From Streptomyces lycii (lineage in GTDB: Bacteria; Actinomycetota; Actinomycetes; Streptomycetales; Streptomycetaceae), in contig NZ_WHPN01000331.1 in NCBI RefSeq assembly GCF_009735685.1, positions 1-44,854 of the forward strand: DNA of 44,854 nucleotides, given 5' to 3'. Positions 14,922 to 22,523 of this stretch are shown here, one piece after another; position 1 is the stretch's first letter; every line of letters begins with the position of its first letter. The notes below the pieces were generated by a model. It did not search any database, was not told the origin of the DNA, and worked only from the letters and a program-made list of their open reading frames with translations. Position numbers and translations under genes: made by a program.

Positions 14922-14978
14922 GAATCCTCCGCCGTTGTCGGACACCTCATCGGTGCTGGCGAGAGGACACGAGACCAG

Positions 14979-15014
14979 GCGTTTCTGAGAACCGGCTGTG
15001 CGTTTCTTCTGAAC
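14979..15014 (-). promoter_or_regulatory. Direct repeats upstream of the VTC operon
   Basis: The + strand shows GCGTTTCT at 14979-14986 and an exact second copy 21 bp downstream at 15000-15007. Read on the minus strand, two GTTC-starting elements (GTTCAGAAGAA at 15014 and GTTCTCAGAAA at 14992) are 22 bp apart, recalling spaced 11-bp Pho-box units, but only weakly. It may be an operator. Confidence 0.3.
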
Positions 15015-15101
15015 GGCATGAGTCTTCCGGGCGAACGGCGGGCGGAGCACCCCCACGGCGGCGCCGAGGGCGTGTGGGACCCGGTCGCCCCGGTCTGCTT
15101 C

Positions 15102-15107
15102 TACACT
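15102..15107 (+). promoter_or_regulatory. -10 box of nur (leaderless)
   Basis: TACACT ends 6 nt before the GTG at 15114. No clear -35 hexamer was seen. Confidence 0.5.
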
Positions 15108-15113
15108 GGCCGT

Positions 15114-15578
15114 GTGGTGACCACCGACTGGCAGAGCGACCTCCGACGGCGCGGGTACCGGCTGACCCCGCAGCGCCAGCTCGTGCTGGAGGCCGTGGAC
15201 AAGCTCGAGCACGCGACGCCGGACGCGATCCTCACCGAGGTCCGGCGCACCGCGGGCGGAGTCAACATCTCCACGGTGTACCGGACGCTGGAGCTGCTGG
15301 AGGAGCTGGGCCTCGTCAGCCATGCCCACCTCGGGCACGGGGCGCCGACGTACCACCTGGCCGACCGGCACCACCACATGCACCTGGTGTGCCGGGACTG
15401 CTCCGACGTCATCGAGGCCGACGTCTCGGAGGCCGCCTCCTTCACCGCGCACCTGCGGGAGAAGTTCGGCTTCGAGACCGACATGAAGCATTTCGCGATC
15501 TTCGGGCGGTGCGCGTCCTGCGCGTCCCGGAGGCCCGGGGCGGACGGCTCCGGGGAGCAGCCGGCCGACGAGTCGTAG
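15114..15578 (+). CDS. nur: Nickel-responsive Fur-family repressor Nur
   Basis: 154 aa. The winged helix spans about residues 1-85 (GYRLTPQRQLVLEAVDKLEHATPD, GVNISTVYRTLELLEELGLV) and the dimerisation domain about 86-140 (HHHMHLVCRDCSDVIEAD, FETDMKHFAIFGRCASC). Starting at the first of two GTGs places His33, His70, His72, His86, His88 and His90 exactly at the metal-binding positions described for S. coelicolor Nur (Ni-site and M-site). Nur represses nickel uptake and sodF and derepresses sodN. It is divergent from the VTC operon and followed within 10 bp by ygfZ. Confidence 0.93.
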   Translation: MVTTDWQSDLRRRGYRLTPQRQLVLEAVDKLEHATPDAILTEVRRTAGGVNISTVYRTLELLEELGLVSHAHLGHGAPTYHLADRHHHMHLVCRDCSDVIEADVSEAASFTAHLREKFGFETDMKHFAIFGRCASCASRRPGADGSGEQPADES

Positions 15579-15588
15579 GCTGGTGGGC

Positions 15589-16569
15589 ATGCAGCCACAC
15601 CACCGCGCGAGTCCCCTGCTGACGCTGCCCGGCGCCGTAGCCGCCGAGGCGCCCGACGAGGGTGTCGCCGCGCACTACGGAGACCTGTTCCGCGAGCAGC
15701 GGGCGCTGGCCGACGGGCAGGGCTTCGTCGACCTCTCGCACCGCGGCGTCGTCACCGTCACCGGCGACGACCGGCTGAGCTGGCTGCATCTGCTGCTCAC
15801 CCAGCACGTCAGCGAACTGCCGCCCGGGCACGCGACCGAGGCCCTGGTGCTCTCCGCCAACGGGCACATCGAGCACGCGCTCTACCTGGTCGACGACGGC
15901 ACGACGACCTGGGCGCACGTGGAGCCCGGCACCGAGGGCGCGCTGATCGCCTATCTGGAGAGCATGAAGTTCTTCTACCGGGTCGAGGTGGCCGACGCGA
16001 CCGACGCCTGCGCGGTCGTGCACCTCCCCGCGGGCTCGATCGCCGGTACGCCGCCCGGCGCGGCCGTCCGGGAGACCCCGCACGGCCGGGACGTGTTCCT
16101 GCCGCGCGAGGAGCTGGAGTCCTTCGCCGGGGCGCACGGCCCCGCGGCCGGCGTGCTGGCCCTGGAGGCGCTGCGCGTCGAGGCGCACCGGCCGCGCCTG
16201 GGCCGGGAGACCGACCACCGCACCATCCCGCACGAGCTGGGCTGGCTGGACTCGGCCGTCCATCTCCAGAAGGGCTGTTACCGGGGGCAGGAGACGGTCG
16301 CCCGGGTCCACAACCTGGGCAAGCCGCCGCGGCGGCTGGTCTTCCTGCACCTGGACGGCAGCGAGGTGAAGCTGCCCGCGCACGGCGCCCCGGTGCGGCT
16401 CGCCGCGGACGGCCCGGACGGGCGGCAGATCGGCTTCGTCACCACCTCGGCCCGCCACCACGAGCTGGGGCCGATCGCGCTGGCGCTGGTGAAGCGGAAC
16501 GTCCCGGTGGACGCGGCGCTGCTGGCCGAGGGGACGGCCGCGGCCCAGGAGGCCGTGGTCCGGCCGTAA
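15589..16569 (+). CDS. YgfZ/GcvT-like folate-binding protein (Fe-S cluster maintenance)
   Basis: 326 aa of the YgfZ/aminomethyltransferase-like family. Its signature K-G-C-Y-x-G-Q-E is present as LQKGCYRGQETVAR near residue 230. Other family features are GFVDLSHRGVVTVTGDDRLSW at the N-terminus, ALRVEAHRPRLGRETDHRTIPHELGWL, and a C-terminal beta barrel. The family supports repair/assembly of Fe-S enzymes with tetrahydrofolate. The ATG at 15589 (not GTG 15583) was chosen because TAGGCT (15576-15581) ends 7 nt upstream, giving a leaderless start that overlaps the nur stop. Confidence 0.92.
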   Translation: MQPHHRASPLLTLPGAVAAEAPDEGVAAHYGDLFREQRALADGQGFVDLSHRGVVTVTGDDRLSWLHLLLTQHVSELPPGHATEALVLSANGHIEHALYLVDDGTTTWAHVEPGTEGALIAYLESMKFFYRVEVADATDACAVVHLPAGSIAGTPPGAAVRETPHGRDVFLPREELESFAGAHGPAAGVLALEALRVEAHRPRLGRETDHRTIPHELGWLDSAVHLQKGCYRGQETVARVHNLGKPPRRLVFLHLDGSEVKLPAHGAPVRLAADGPDGRQIGFVTTSARHHELGPIALALVKRNVPVDAALLAEGTAAAQEAVVRP

Positions 16570-16629
16570 CACCGCCGCGTCGCGGCACCCGGCCGCGGGG
16601 CTCCGGACCCGGGGCGGGCCCGCCGATCC

Positions 16630-16681
16630 GATCCGGGGCGGGTGCTCCCGATCCGGGGCGGGTGCTCCCGATCCGGGGCGG
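16630..16681. repeat. 20-bp tandem repeats
   Basis: GATCCGGGGCGGGTGCTCCC at 16630-16649 and 16650-16669, then a partial third copy. It lies in the convergent ygfZ-dtd gap, which holds no gene. Confidence 0.85.
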
Positions 16682-16760
16682 TCGGGCGGCCGGTCCGGGG
16701 CGGCGGCCGGTCAGTTCCGCGGCGGCGGCCGGTCCGCGCCGGGGCCTCGGTGCGGACCTC

Positions 16761-16813
16761 GACCAGCGTCGCGCACGGGTTCAGGTGCCGACCAGCGTCG
16801 CGCACGGGTTCAG
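16761..16813. repeat. 24-bp direct repeats resembling the dtd 3' end
   Basis: GACCAGCGTCGCGCACGGGTTCAG occurs at 16761-16784 and 16790-16813. A further decayed copy runs into the dtd terminal codons (GACCAGCACCGTGAAC), suggesting that part of the dtd 3' end has been copied downstream. Confidence 0.75.
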
Positions 16814-16838
16814 ACCCCGCCCAGCACCATGAACCGGT

Positions 16839-17282
16839 TCAGACCTCGACCAGCACCGTGAACGGGCCGTCGTTCGTCAGCGACACCTGCATGTCCGCCC
16901 CGAACCGGCCCGTCTCCACCTGCGCGCCGAGCGACCGCAACTGCGCGACGACCTCGTCGACCAGCGGCTCGGCGCGCTCGCCGGGCGCTGCCGCGTTCCA
17001 CGTGGGACGGCGGCCCTTGCGGGCGTCACCGTAGAGAGTGAACTGCGAGATCACCATCAGTGGCGCGCCGAGGTCCGAGCAGGACTGCTCCGGCCCGTCC
17101 TCGCCCTCGCCGTCGAAGAGCCGAACCGTCCAGAGCTTGCGCGCCATGCGGGCGGCCTTCTCCTCGGTGTCGTCGTGCGTGACGCCGACCAGCACGCACA
17201 GCCCCCGGCCCTTGATTTCGCCGACCGTCCGGCCGTCCACGACGACGCTCGCACCGTTCACTCTCTGTATCACCGCACGCAT
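16839..17282 (-). CDS. dtd: D-aminoacyl-tRNA deacylase
   Basis: 147 aa, the full length of the Dtd family. It starts [17 protein letters not shown] and carries the two active-site signatures [15 protein letters not shown] (about residues 80-94) and [12 protein letters not shown] (C-terminal GP motif), which edit D-amino acids off tRNA. The start is the conserved MRAVIQRV; the longer upstream frame is not conserved in composition. A CATCAT hexamer lies 6 nt upstream and could be a -10. Short degenerate copies of its 3' end are present downstream. Confidence 0.95.
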   Translation of the reverse strand: MRAVIQRVNGASVVVDGRTVGEIKGRGLCVLVGVTHDDTEEKAARMARKLWTVRLFDGEGEDGPEQSCSDLGAPLMVISQFTLYGDARKGRRPTWNAAAPGERAEPLVDEVVAQLRSLGAQVETGRFGADMQVSLTNDGPFTVLVEV

Positions 17283-17429
17283 GCGTCCATGATGCCCTGC
17301 GTCCAACCGGGTCTGATCGGGTGCGGTGGCTGTGCACGCACGGTACGCACGGTGGCACGATGCAGACATACGGTGCGCGTCCTGCCGAACCCGGCGCCGG
17401 ACCGCGCCGAACGGAGGGGAAACACACGC

Positions 17430-18173
17430 ATGAGCACCACCCGAGCCGGTGAGACGCCCGGCCCCGTACCGACCACCCGTGCGAGCAGTCGCACAGACGC
17501 TCGCGCGACTACCGCCGCGGCGTCCGCATGTGCCACCGTCAGAGTCACCGCCGCTCGATCCGTTCCGTCACGCACCGAGGATGGGCCCATGCTCCACCAG
17601 GCCGCCGATGCCATTCAGCCGCGCCCGCCGCTCCAGCGCACGGCTTCGCTGCCCGACGCGCCCCGGCGCGACCTGGGGGGACTGAGCCTCCCGGAGCTGC
17701 GCCTGCTCCGGCGGGACGCCCAGCGGGAGGAGGCCGACCTCAGCTATGTGCGGCGGCTGCTCCAGGGCCGGATCGACATCCTGCGGGACGAGCTGAACCG
17801 CCGGGCAGCGGCACCCGGGCGCCCGGTTCCCGAGCGGCTGGAGCTGCGCCGTCTGGACGTCGGACGGCTGTCGGCGATCCTGGCCGACGCGCCCTCCCGG
17901 GTCCGCTCCTCGGCGCGGCACGTGACGCTGGGGACTCCGTACGGCGAGGAGTACCGGCAGCTTGCCGAGGAGATGCTGTCCGAGGTCGGGCTCTCCGACC
18001 TGGAGGCCCGCACGGACACGGAGCTGCACACCGGCCTCGGCCGGCTGATCCGGTACGAGCAGCAGGTTTCCGTACGGCGTCAGGCGACGCAGCGCACGGC
18101 CGACGACTGCAGCGCCGAGATCGCCCGCCGTTACCGGGAGGGCGAGGCGCAGGTGGACGATCTGCTCGTCTGA
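17430..18173 (+). CDS. rsiG: RsiG, c-di-GMP-dependent anti-sigma factor for WhiG
   Basis: 247 aa. Two copies of the c-di-GMP signature E(x3)S(x2)R(x3)Q(x3)D are exact: Glu101-Ser105-Arg108-Gln112-Asp116 in [16 protein letters not shown] and Glu210-Ser214-Arg217-Gln221-Asp225 in [16 protein letters not shown]. These lie in the two helices that form the antiparallel coiled coil. RsiG bound to c-di-GMP sequesters the sporulation sigma factor WhiG. The ATG at 17430 has a GGAGGGG SD; an alternative ATG at 17589 would remove a low-complexity Thr/Ala/Arg-rich N-terminus that may be dispensable. Confidence 0.92.
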   Translation: MSTTRAGETPGPVPTTRASSRTDARATTAAASACATVRVTAARSVPSRTEDGPMLHQAADAIQPRPPLQRTASLPDAPRRDLGGLSLPELRLLRRDAQREEADLSYVRRLLQGRIDILRDELNRRAAAPGRPVPERLELRRLDVGRLSAILADAPSRVRSSARHVTLGTPYGEEYRQLAEEMLSEVGLSDLEARTDTELHTGLGRLIRYEQQVSVRRQATQRTADDCSAEIARRYREGEAQVDDLLV

Positions 18174-18588
18174 CGGACGGGAACGACGGGGGCCCGCCGG
18201 ACCGCGGAGAGGCGGTGGACCGACGGAGGGGCGACGGACCACGGCGGGGCGGTGGACCACGGCGGGGGCGGCGGACCGGGGCGGGGGCGGCCGCCCCGGC
18301 AGGACCGCCTCAGGACTCGCGGGACCGGCCGCCCCGCCACCCGGCTCGCGGAACCGGCCGCCCCGCCACCGGACTTCGCGGGCCGGGACACGGGGTACGG
18401 GGAGACGGGGACTCGCGGACTCGCGGACACGCGGACTCGCGGATACGGGGACACGGAGCCTCGCGGACACGGGAGCACCGGGGCACCGGCCACCCGGCCG
18501 ACCGCACCGGCCGACCGCATCCCCCGGCGGACGCCCCGCGCCCCGGCCGCCCCCGGAAAATGGCGCGCCCCGCTGCGAGGGCGGCGTC
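18174..18588. repeat. Gene-free interval with degenerate GC minisatellites
   Basis: No coding frame is convincing. It contains a roughly 30-bp repeat (ACCGGCCGCCCCGCCACC twice, near 18323-18370), GGACTCGCGG-type units repeated between 18311 and 18480, and a GTGGACC-containing repeat near 18210-18270. It ends at the TAGCGT -10 box (18589-18594) of the Eis-like gene. Confidence 0.6.
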
Positions 18589-18600
18589 TAGCGTGGCGGC

Positions 18601-19845
18601 ATGAGTTCCGAGGTCCGCACCATCACCGACGCCGAGTTCCACGATTGGGTCCGCGCCGTGGCCACCGGTTTCCTCCGCCCGCCGGACATCTCCCGGGAAG
18701 AGGTCGACGTCCGTCGGACGACCACGGACCTGGCGCGCACGCTCGGCGCGTTCGACGGCGGCCGCTGCGTGGCGACCCTCCGCAGCTTCACCCAGGAGTT
18801 GACGGTGCCCGGCGGCACGGCGGTGACGGCCGACGCGGTCAGCAATGTGACGGTGGCTCCCACGCACCGCCGCCGCGGGCTGCTCAGCCGGATGATGGCG
18901 GCGGACCTGGCGGCTGCCGAGGAGCGCGGGGACGCCCTCGCCACGCTCACCGCCGCCGAGTACCCGATCTACGGCCGTTTCGGATTCGGGCCCGCGACCT
19001 GGACCACCGAGTGGCGGGTCGACGTGCCGCGTGCCGGGCTCGACCCGCGCTGGTCGGGGCCGGGCGACGGCGGCCGGATCGACCTGGTCGACGGCGCCGA
19101 GGTGCGGAAGCTCGGGCCGGAGCTGCACGACCGGATGCGCGCCGCCCGGCACGGCGTCGTCAGCCGTGACGACCACTGGTGGCGTGTCTTCACCGGAGAC
19201 GTCCGGCACCCCGGCGGCGGCACCTGGATCGAGCCGTTCTACGCGGTGTACCGCTCGCCGGAGGGCCGCGTCGACGGCCTGCTGGTCTACCGGGCGGACG
19301 ACAAGTGGGAGGCGAAGGTCCCGCACAACACGGCGACCGTCAGCGATCTGCTGGCGGACGGCCCGGCGGCCGAACGCGCCCTGTGGCACTTCCTGCTCTC
19401 CGTCGACTGGGTCACGACCGTCGACTCCGGGCCGCGGGCTCCGGACGATCTGCTGCCGCTGCTGCTCCCCGATCCGCGCGCGGCCCGGATCACGACCCAT
19501 GCGGACTTCCTCTGGGTGCGGCTGATGGACGTACCGCGCGCCCTCGAGGCCCGCGGCTACCAGGGCTCCGGCAGCCTGGTGCTGGAGGTGCACGACGCCA
19601 CGGGGCTGTCCGGCGGCCGGTTCCGGCTGGACGCCGACCCCACCGGCTCGGCCTGCGCGCCGACGACGGAGTCCCCGGATCTGGCACTGCCCCTGGGCGC
19701 GCTGGGATCGCTCTACCTGGGTGACGAGTCGGCCGTACGGCTGACCGCGCTGGGCCGGGCCGAGGAGCTGCGGACGGGCGCGGCGGTGCGGGCGGACCAG
19801 CTGCTGCGCACGTCCCGGCGGCCGTGGTGCCCGGACGTCTTCTGA
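18601..19845 (+). CDS. Eis-like GNAT N-acetyltransferase
   Basis: 414 aa, the usual length of Eis proteins. An N-terminal GNAT domain has the acetyl-CoA motif [20 protein letters not shown] (about residues 80-99) and [12 protein letters not shown], whose Tyr is the expected general acid. A second GNAT-like domain (about 145-290) and a C-terminal SCP2-like domain (about 300-414, ending PDVF with a free C-terminal carboxylate) follow. Eis enzymes acetylate several amines of aminoglycosides and Lys side chains. TAGCGT ends 6 nt before the ATG, so it is probably leaderless. The natural substrate is unknown. Confidence 0.9.
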   Translation: MSSEVRTITDAEFHDWVRAVATGFLRPPDISREEVDVRRTTTDLARTLGAFDGGRCVATLRSFTQELTVPGGTAVTADAVSNVTVAPTHRRRGLLSRMMAADLAAAEERGDALATLTAAEYPIYGRFGFGPATWTTEWRVDVPRAGLDPRWSGPGDGGRIDLVDGAEVRKLGPELHDRMRAARHGVVSRDDHWWRVFTGDVRHPGGGTWIEPFYAVYRSPEGRVDGLLVYRADDKWEAKVPHNTATVSDLLADGPAAERALWHFLLSVDWVTTVDSGPRAPDDLLPLLLPDPRAARITTHADFLWVRLMDVPRALEARGYQGSGSLVLEVHDATGLSGGRFRLDADPTGSACAPTTESPDLALPLGALGSLYLGDESAVRLTALGRAEELRTGAAVRADQLLRTSRRPWCPDVF

Positions 19846-19994
19846 CCCGGCCGGCGGACCGGCACGAAGCGAAATGAAACGAAACGGCACGGGCGGGACC
19901 GGAAGGGCGGCCGGGACCTGCGCGTGAGCCGGCCCAGGCGTCCATGACGGAGGGAGCCCGCCGACGGGCCCGGGGAGAGGGGCCCGCCGGCGGG

Positions 19995-20174
19995 CTACTG
20001 TGCGAGGAGCATCGCGAGCACGACGGCCCCGATGCAGCCGCACGTCAGGTTCTTGGCCTTGACCCCGATGGTGACCAGCAGGAGGCCGACCACGCCGACG
20101 ACTCCGAAGTGGAACTCGATCAGCTCCTCGAAGCTGATGGCGGCCACAGCGGCGAGCAGGGCGAGGAGAGGCAT
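19995..20174 (-). CDS. 59-aa two-helix membrane protein
   Basis: Starts MPLLALLAAVAAISFEEL and has a second hydrophobic helix (GVVGVVGLLLVTIG) and a last one after KNLTCGC. A good SD (AGGGAG, 8 nt before ATG) supports this internal ATG over the longer frame. It is divergent from the GntR-family gene and shares with it an AT-rich control region that is unusually low in GC for this chromosome. The family is unknown to me by name. Confidence 0.75.
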   Translation of the reverse strand: MPLLALLAAVAAISFEELIEFHFGVVGVVGLLLVTIGVKAKNLTCGCIGAVVLAMLLAQ

Positions 20175-20203
20175 GGGGATCACTCCCTTCCGAACAACCA
20201 ACC

Positions 20204-20295
20204 AGACAACTACCAAACAGATCGGTGAAGTTGTCTTTCGTAGTTGATACATCCCCCACTTGCGCTGCATATAATCTGCTTACAGAGCAGACAAG
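20204..20295. promoter_or_regulatory. AT-rich intergenic region with AGACAA-type repeats and TATAAT box
   Basis: AGACAAC (20204-20210) and its inverted copy GTTGTCT (20230-20236), plus AGACAAG (20289-20295), flank a perfect TATAAT (20270-20275). AACTAC and GTAGTT form a second inverted pair. The repeats are candidate operators for the adjacent GntR-type regulator; the low GC content is striking. Confidence 0.5.
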
Positions 20296-20439
20296 TTGAC
20301 CGGACATCATCCAGACACCCTCCAGGACGCCTGGAAGATGACTGGAGTTGGCGATGAGTCACCCTGTCGAGCGCGTGGAATCAAACTCGACACGGCACAT
20401 CAATTTCGCGAATGTGGCTGCAAGTTGTACGGTGACCCG

Positions 20440-21351
20440 GTGAGCACCGATGCGCGGGACGACCGCTCCGGGCGGGACGATCGCGATGCGCTGAAGTACC
20501 AGCGCATCGCCAATCAGCTCCGCATGGAGATCAGCGACGGCGTCTACGCCGTGGGCGACCGCATGCCCACCCAGGAAGAGCTGGTCGCCCGTTTCGACGT
20601 CTCCCGCGCCACGGTGGTGCACGCGCTGGACGATCTCCGCAAACAAGGCTGGATCAAGACCCGCAAGGGCAGCGGCTCCACCGCCGCCCGGCCCGACACG
20701 GGCGACCGGCCGTTCGACGTGGCGGACACCTCGTCACCGATGGCCGCGCTGCGGCCCCATCTGACCGCCGCGTTCCGGGAGGAGCACGTCACGATCGACG
20801 TGTTCTCACTGACCGCCGAGACCATGAGCCGCCACATCAGCGCGCAGGTCCTCGACGTCGAGGCAGGAGTCAGCCGGCCGCGATCCATCCGGCTCCGGCT
20901 GATGCTGCCCGCACCCGACATCCAGCTCGCACTGCCCCGGGCCAAGGACGATCCCTCGGACGAACGCCCGCTCCAGCGTCACCGGGCCCTCACCGTGCGG
21001 CATGTCGGAACCCTGCGGGACGACCTCTACCGGCTGCGTACCGTCGGTCTGGTCCCCGAGGTGTCGGTCGAGATCCGGTCCGTACCCCTCACCCCGAGTT
21101 CGAAGCTCTACCTGCTCAACGGCCGCGAGGCGCTGTACGGGATGTACCAGCCCGTGGAGCGGTCGGTGACCATGCCCGACGGTGAGACCGTCACGATCCT
21201 GGACGCGCTGGGCGTGGGGGCGCGCCTGTTCCGGGACGTGAAGGACGACCGCCGGCCCAACTCCCGGGCCTCCCTCCACGTCGCCGAACTCCAGCAGTGG
21301 TTCGACAACTGGTGGCAGGAGCTCGCACGAGAAGAGAGCTACGGCAACTGA
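20440..21351 (+). CDS. GntR-family transcriptional regulator
   Basis: 303 aa. The winged-helix domain reads YQRIANQLRMEISDGVYAVG, MPTQEELVARFDVSRATVVH and LRKQGWIKTRKGSGS (residues about 15-80), a standard GntR domain. The C-terminal region (about 90-300) is not a clear UTRA or FadR domain to me. GTG 20440 is preferred because TACGGT (20428-20433) ends 6 nt upstream; the 48-codon upstream extension lies in the AT-rich promoter region. The stop is 2 nt from the HAD gene's start, so the two are co-translated. Confidence 0.85.
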   Translation: MSTDARDDRSGRDDRDALKYQRIANQLRMEISDGVYAVGDRMPTQEELVARFDVSRATVVHALDDLRKQGWIKTRKGSGSTAARPDTGDRPFDVADTSSPMAALRPHLTAAFREEHVTIDVFSLTAETMSRHISAQVLDVEAGVSRPRSIRLRLMLPAPDIQLALPRAKDDPSDERPLQRHRALTVRHVGTLRDDLYRLRTVGLVPEVSVEIRSVPLTPSSKLYLLNGREALYGMYQPVERSVTMPDGETVTILDALGVGARLFRDVKDDRRPNSRASLHVAELQQWFDNWWQELAREESYGN

Positions 21352-21353
21352 CG

Positions 21354-22424
21354 GTGAACGCCCCCCTCACGGCGGACGGGCCGGTGGCCCCCCGGGGCTC
21401 CGCCCCCGCCGATTCGCTCGTCGCGCTGTGCAGCGACGTCCTGCTGCGCGACTGGTGTGTCCTGTTCGACTTCGACGGCCCGCTGGCCGACCTGTTCGCC
21501 GCGCCCCGCTGGTCGGTCTCGGGGCGGCGGCGGACCGTGCGCGCCACCCGTGACCTGCGGCGGGTGCTGCGCCGGCACGGGGTTTCGGCACCGCCGCTGG
21601 ACGACCCGCACGATCCGCACGAACTGTTCCGGCGGACCCTGGACGGGCTCGCCCCGGCCGCCACGCGCACCTTCCCGGCCGGCTCGGGCACCTTCCCGGC
21701 CGCCACGGACACCTTCCCGGCCGGCTCGCGGTCCGGGGAACGACCGGCAGAGGTACGGGAGGCCGGGGCACGGGAGCACCGGGTCCGGGAGGCCGCGGCG
21801 GGACGTACGGACGGCGCGCGTCCGGGCGCCCGGCCGGACGGGGTACGCCTCGGGGAACGGCCGGCCGGGCCGCTGCGGGACGCGCTGCACGCCCGGCTGG
21901 ACACCCAGGAGCGCCGGGCGGCGCGGACCGCGCGCCCCACTCCGGGCGCGGCGGAGACCGTACGGCTGCTGCACGGGCTCGGTCTGCGGCTGGCGGTCAC
22001 CTCCAACAACGCCGAGGCCGCCGTTCGCGCGTATCTCCGCCGCGCCCGACTGCTCGGCTGCTTCCTCGAACGCGGTTCGCCCGGAGCGGGCGCCACGTCC
22101 GCGGCGGGCGGTCCCGCGGCCGTGATCGTCGGCCGCGACGGCGACCACCGGCGGATGAAGCCCGAACCGTACTGCCTGGAGCGTGCCATGGAGCGGCACG
22201 GGGCCGTTCCCGCGGCCAGCCTGCTCATCGGCGACGCGACCACGGACGTGAAGGCGGCGCGGGCCGCGGGCGTCGCCGTCTGCGGCTACGGCCCGACCGA
22301 GGACAAGGCCCGCGCCCTGCGCGACGCCGGGGCCGATGTCGTCGTGACCCACATGTCGCAGCTCACCGCCGCGCTGGCCGAGGCGCGGGCCCGGGTCACC
22401 CGCCCGGTGTCCGCGGGAGGGTGA
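21354..22424 (+). CDS. HAD-superfamily hydrolase with repeat-rich insert
   Basis: 356 aa. HAD motif I is VLFDFDGPLADLF (DxD, near residue 35), motif II LAVTSNNAEAAV, the motif III Lys is in KPEPYCLERAME and motif IV is LLIGDATTDVKAARAAG. The cap region contains a TFPAGSG/TFPAATD/TFPAGSR repeat, and the surrounding Arg/Gly/Pro stretch (about residues 95-180) is low complexity. A phosphatase-type activity is likely; substrate unknown. Operon with the GntR gene (2-nt gap). Confidence 0.82.
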   Translation: MNAPLTADGPVAPRGSAPADSLVALCSDVLLRDWCVLFDFDGPLADLFAAPRWSVSGRRRTVRATRDLRRVLRRHGVSAPPLDDPHDPHELFRRTLDGLAPAATRTFPAGSGTFPAATDTFPAGSRSGERPAEVREAGAREHRVREAAAGRTDGARPGARPDGVRLGERPAGPLRDALHARLDTQERRAARTARPTPGAAETVRLLHGLGLRLAVTSNNAEAAVRAYLRRARLLGCFLERGSPGAGATSAAGGPAAVIVGRDGDHRRMKPEPYCLERAMERHGAVPAASLLIGDATTDVKAARAAGVAVCGYGPTEDKARALRDAGADVVVTHMSQLTAALAEARARVTRPVSAGG

Positions 22425-22432
22425 CCCGGGCC
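22388..22432. terminator. 14-bp stem terminator over the HAD stop codon
   Basis: The arms at 22388-22401 and 22419-22432 are perfect reverse complements (core GGGTCACCC/GGGTGACCC), 17-nt loop. It serves HAD and possibly the convergent MMPL gene. Confidence 0.8.
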
Positions 22433-22523
22433 GCTGAGCTACGCGGCACCTGGTCACCGGATCCGGGCCCGGGCCCGTCGCTGTGCCGCGGCGGGCCTCC
22501 CGCCGGGGCGCGGCCGTGCCGTG

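Noticed and set aside
14922..15113. Nur operator between VTC and nur
   Set aside because: No TTGCAA-N5-TTGCAA-like palindrome is present; only a weak direct repeat.
18310..20310. A 666-codon minus-strand ORF antisense to the Eis-like gene
   Set aside because: Composition typical of the complement of a high-GC gene; no domain.
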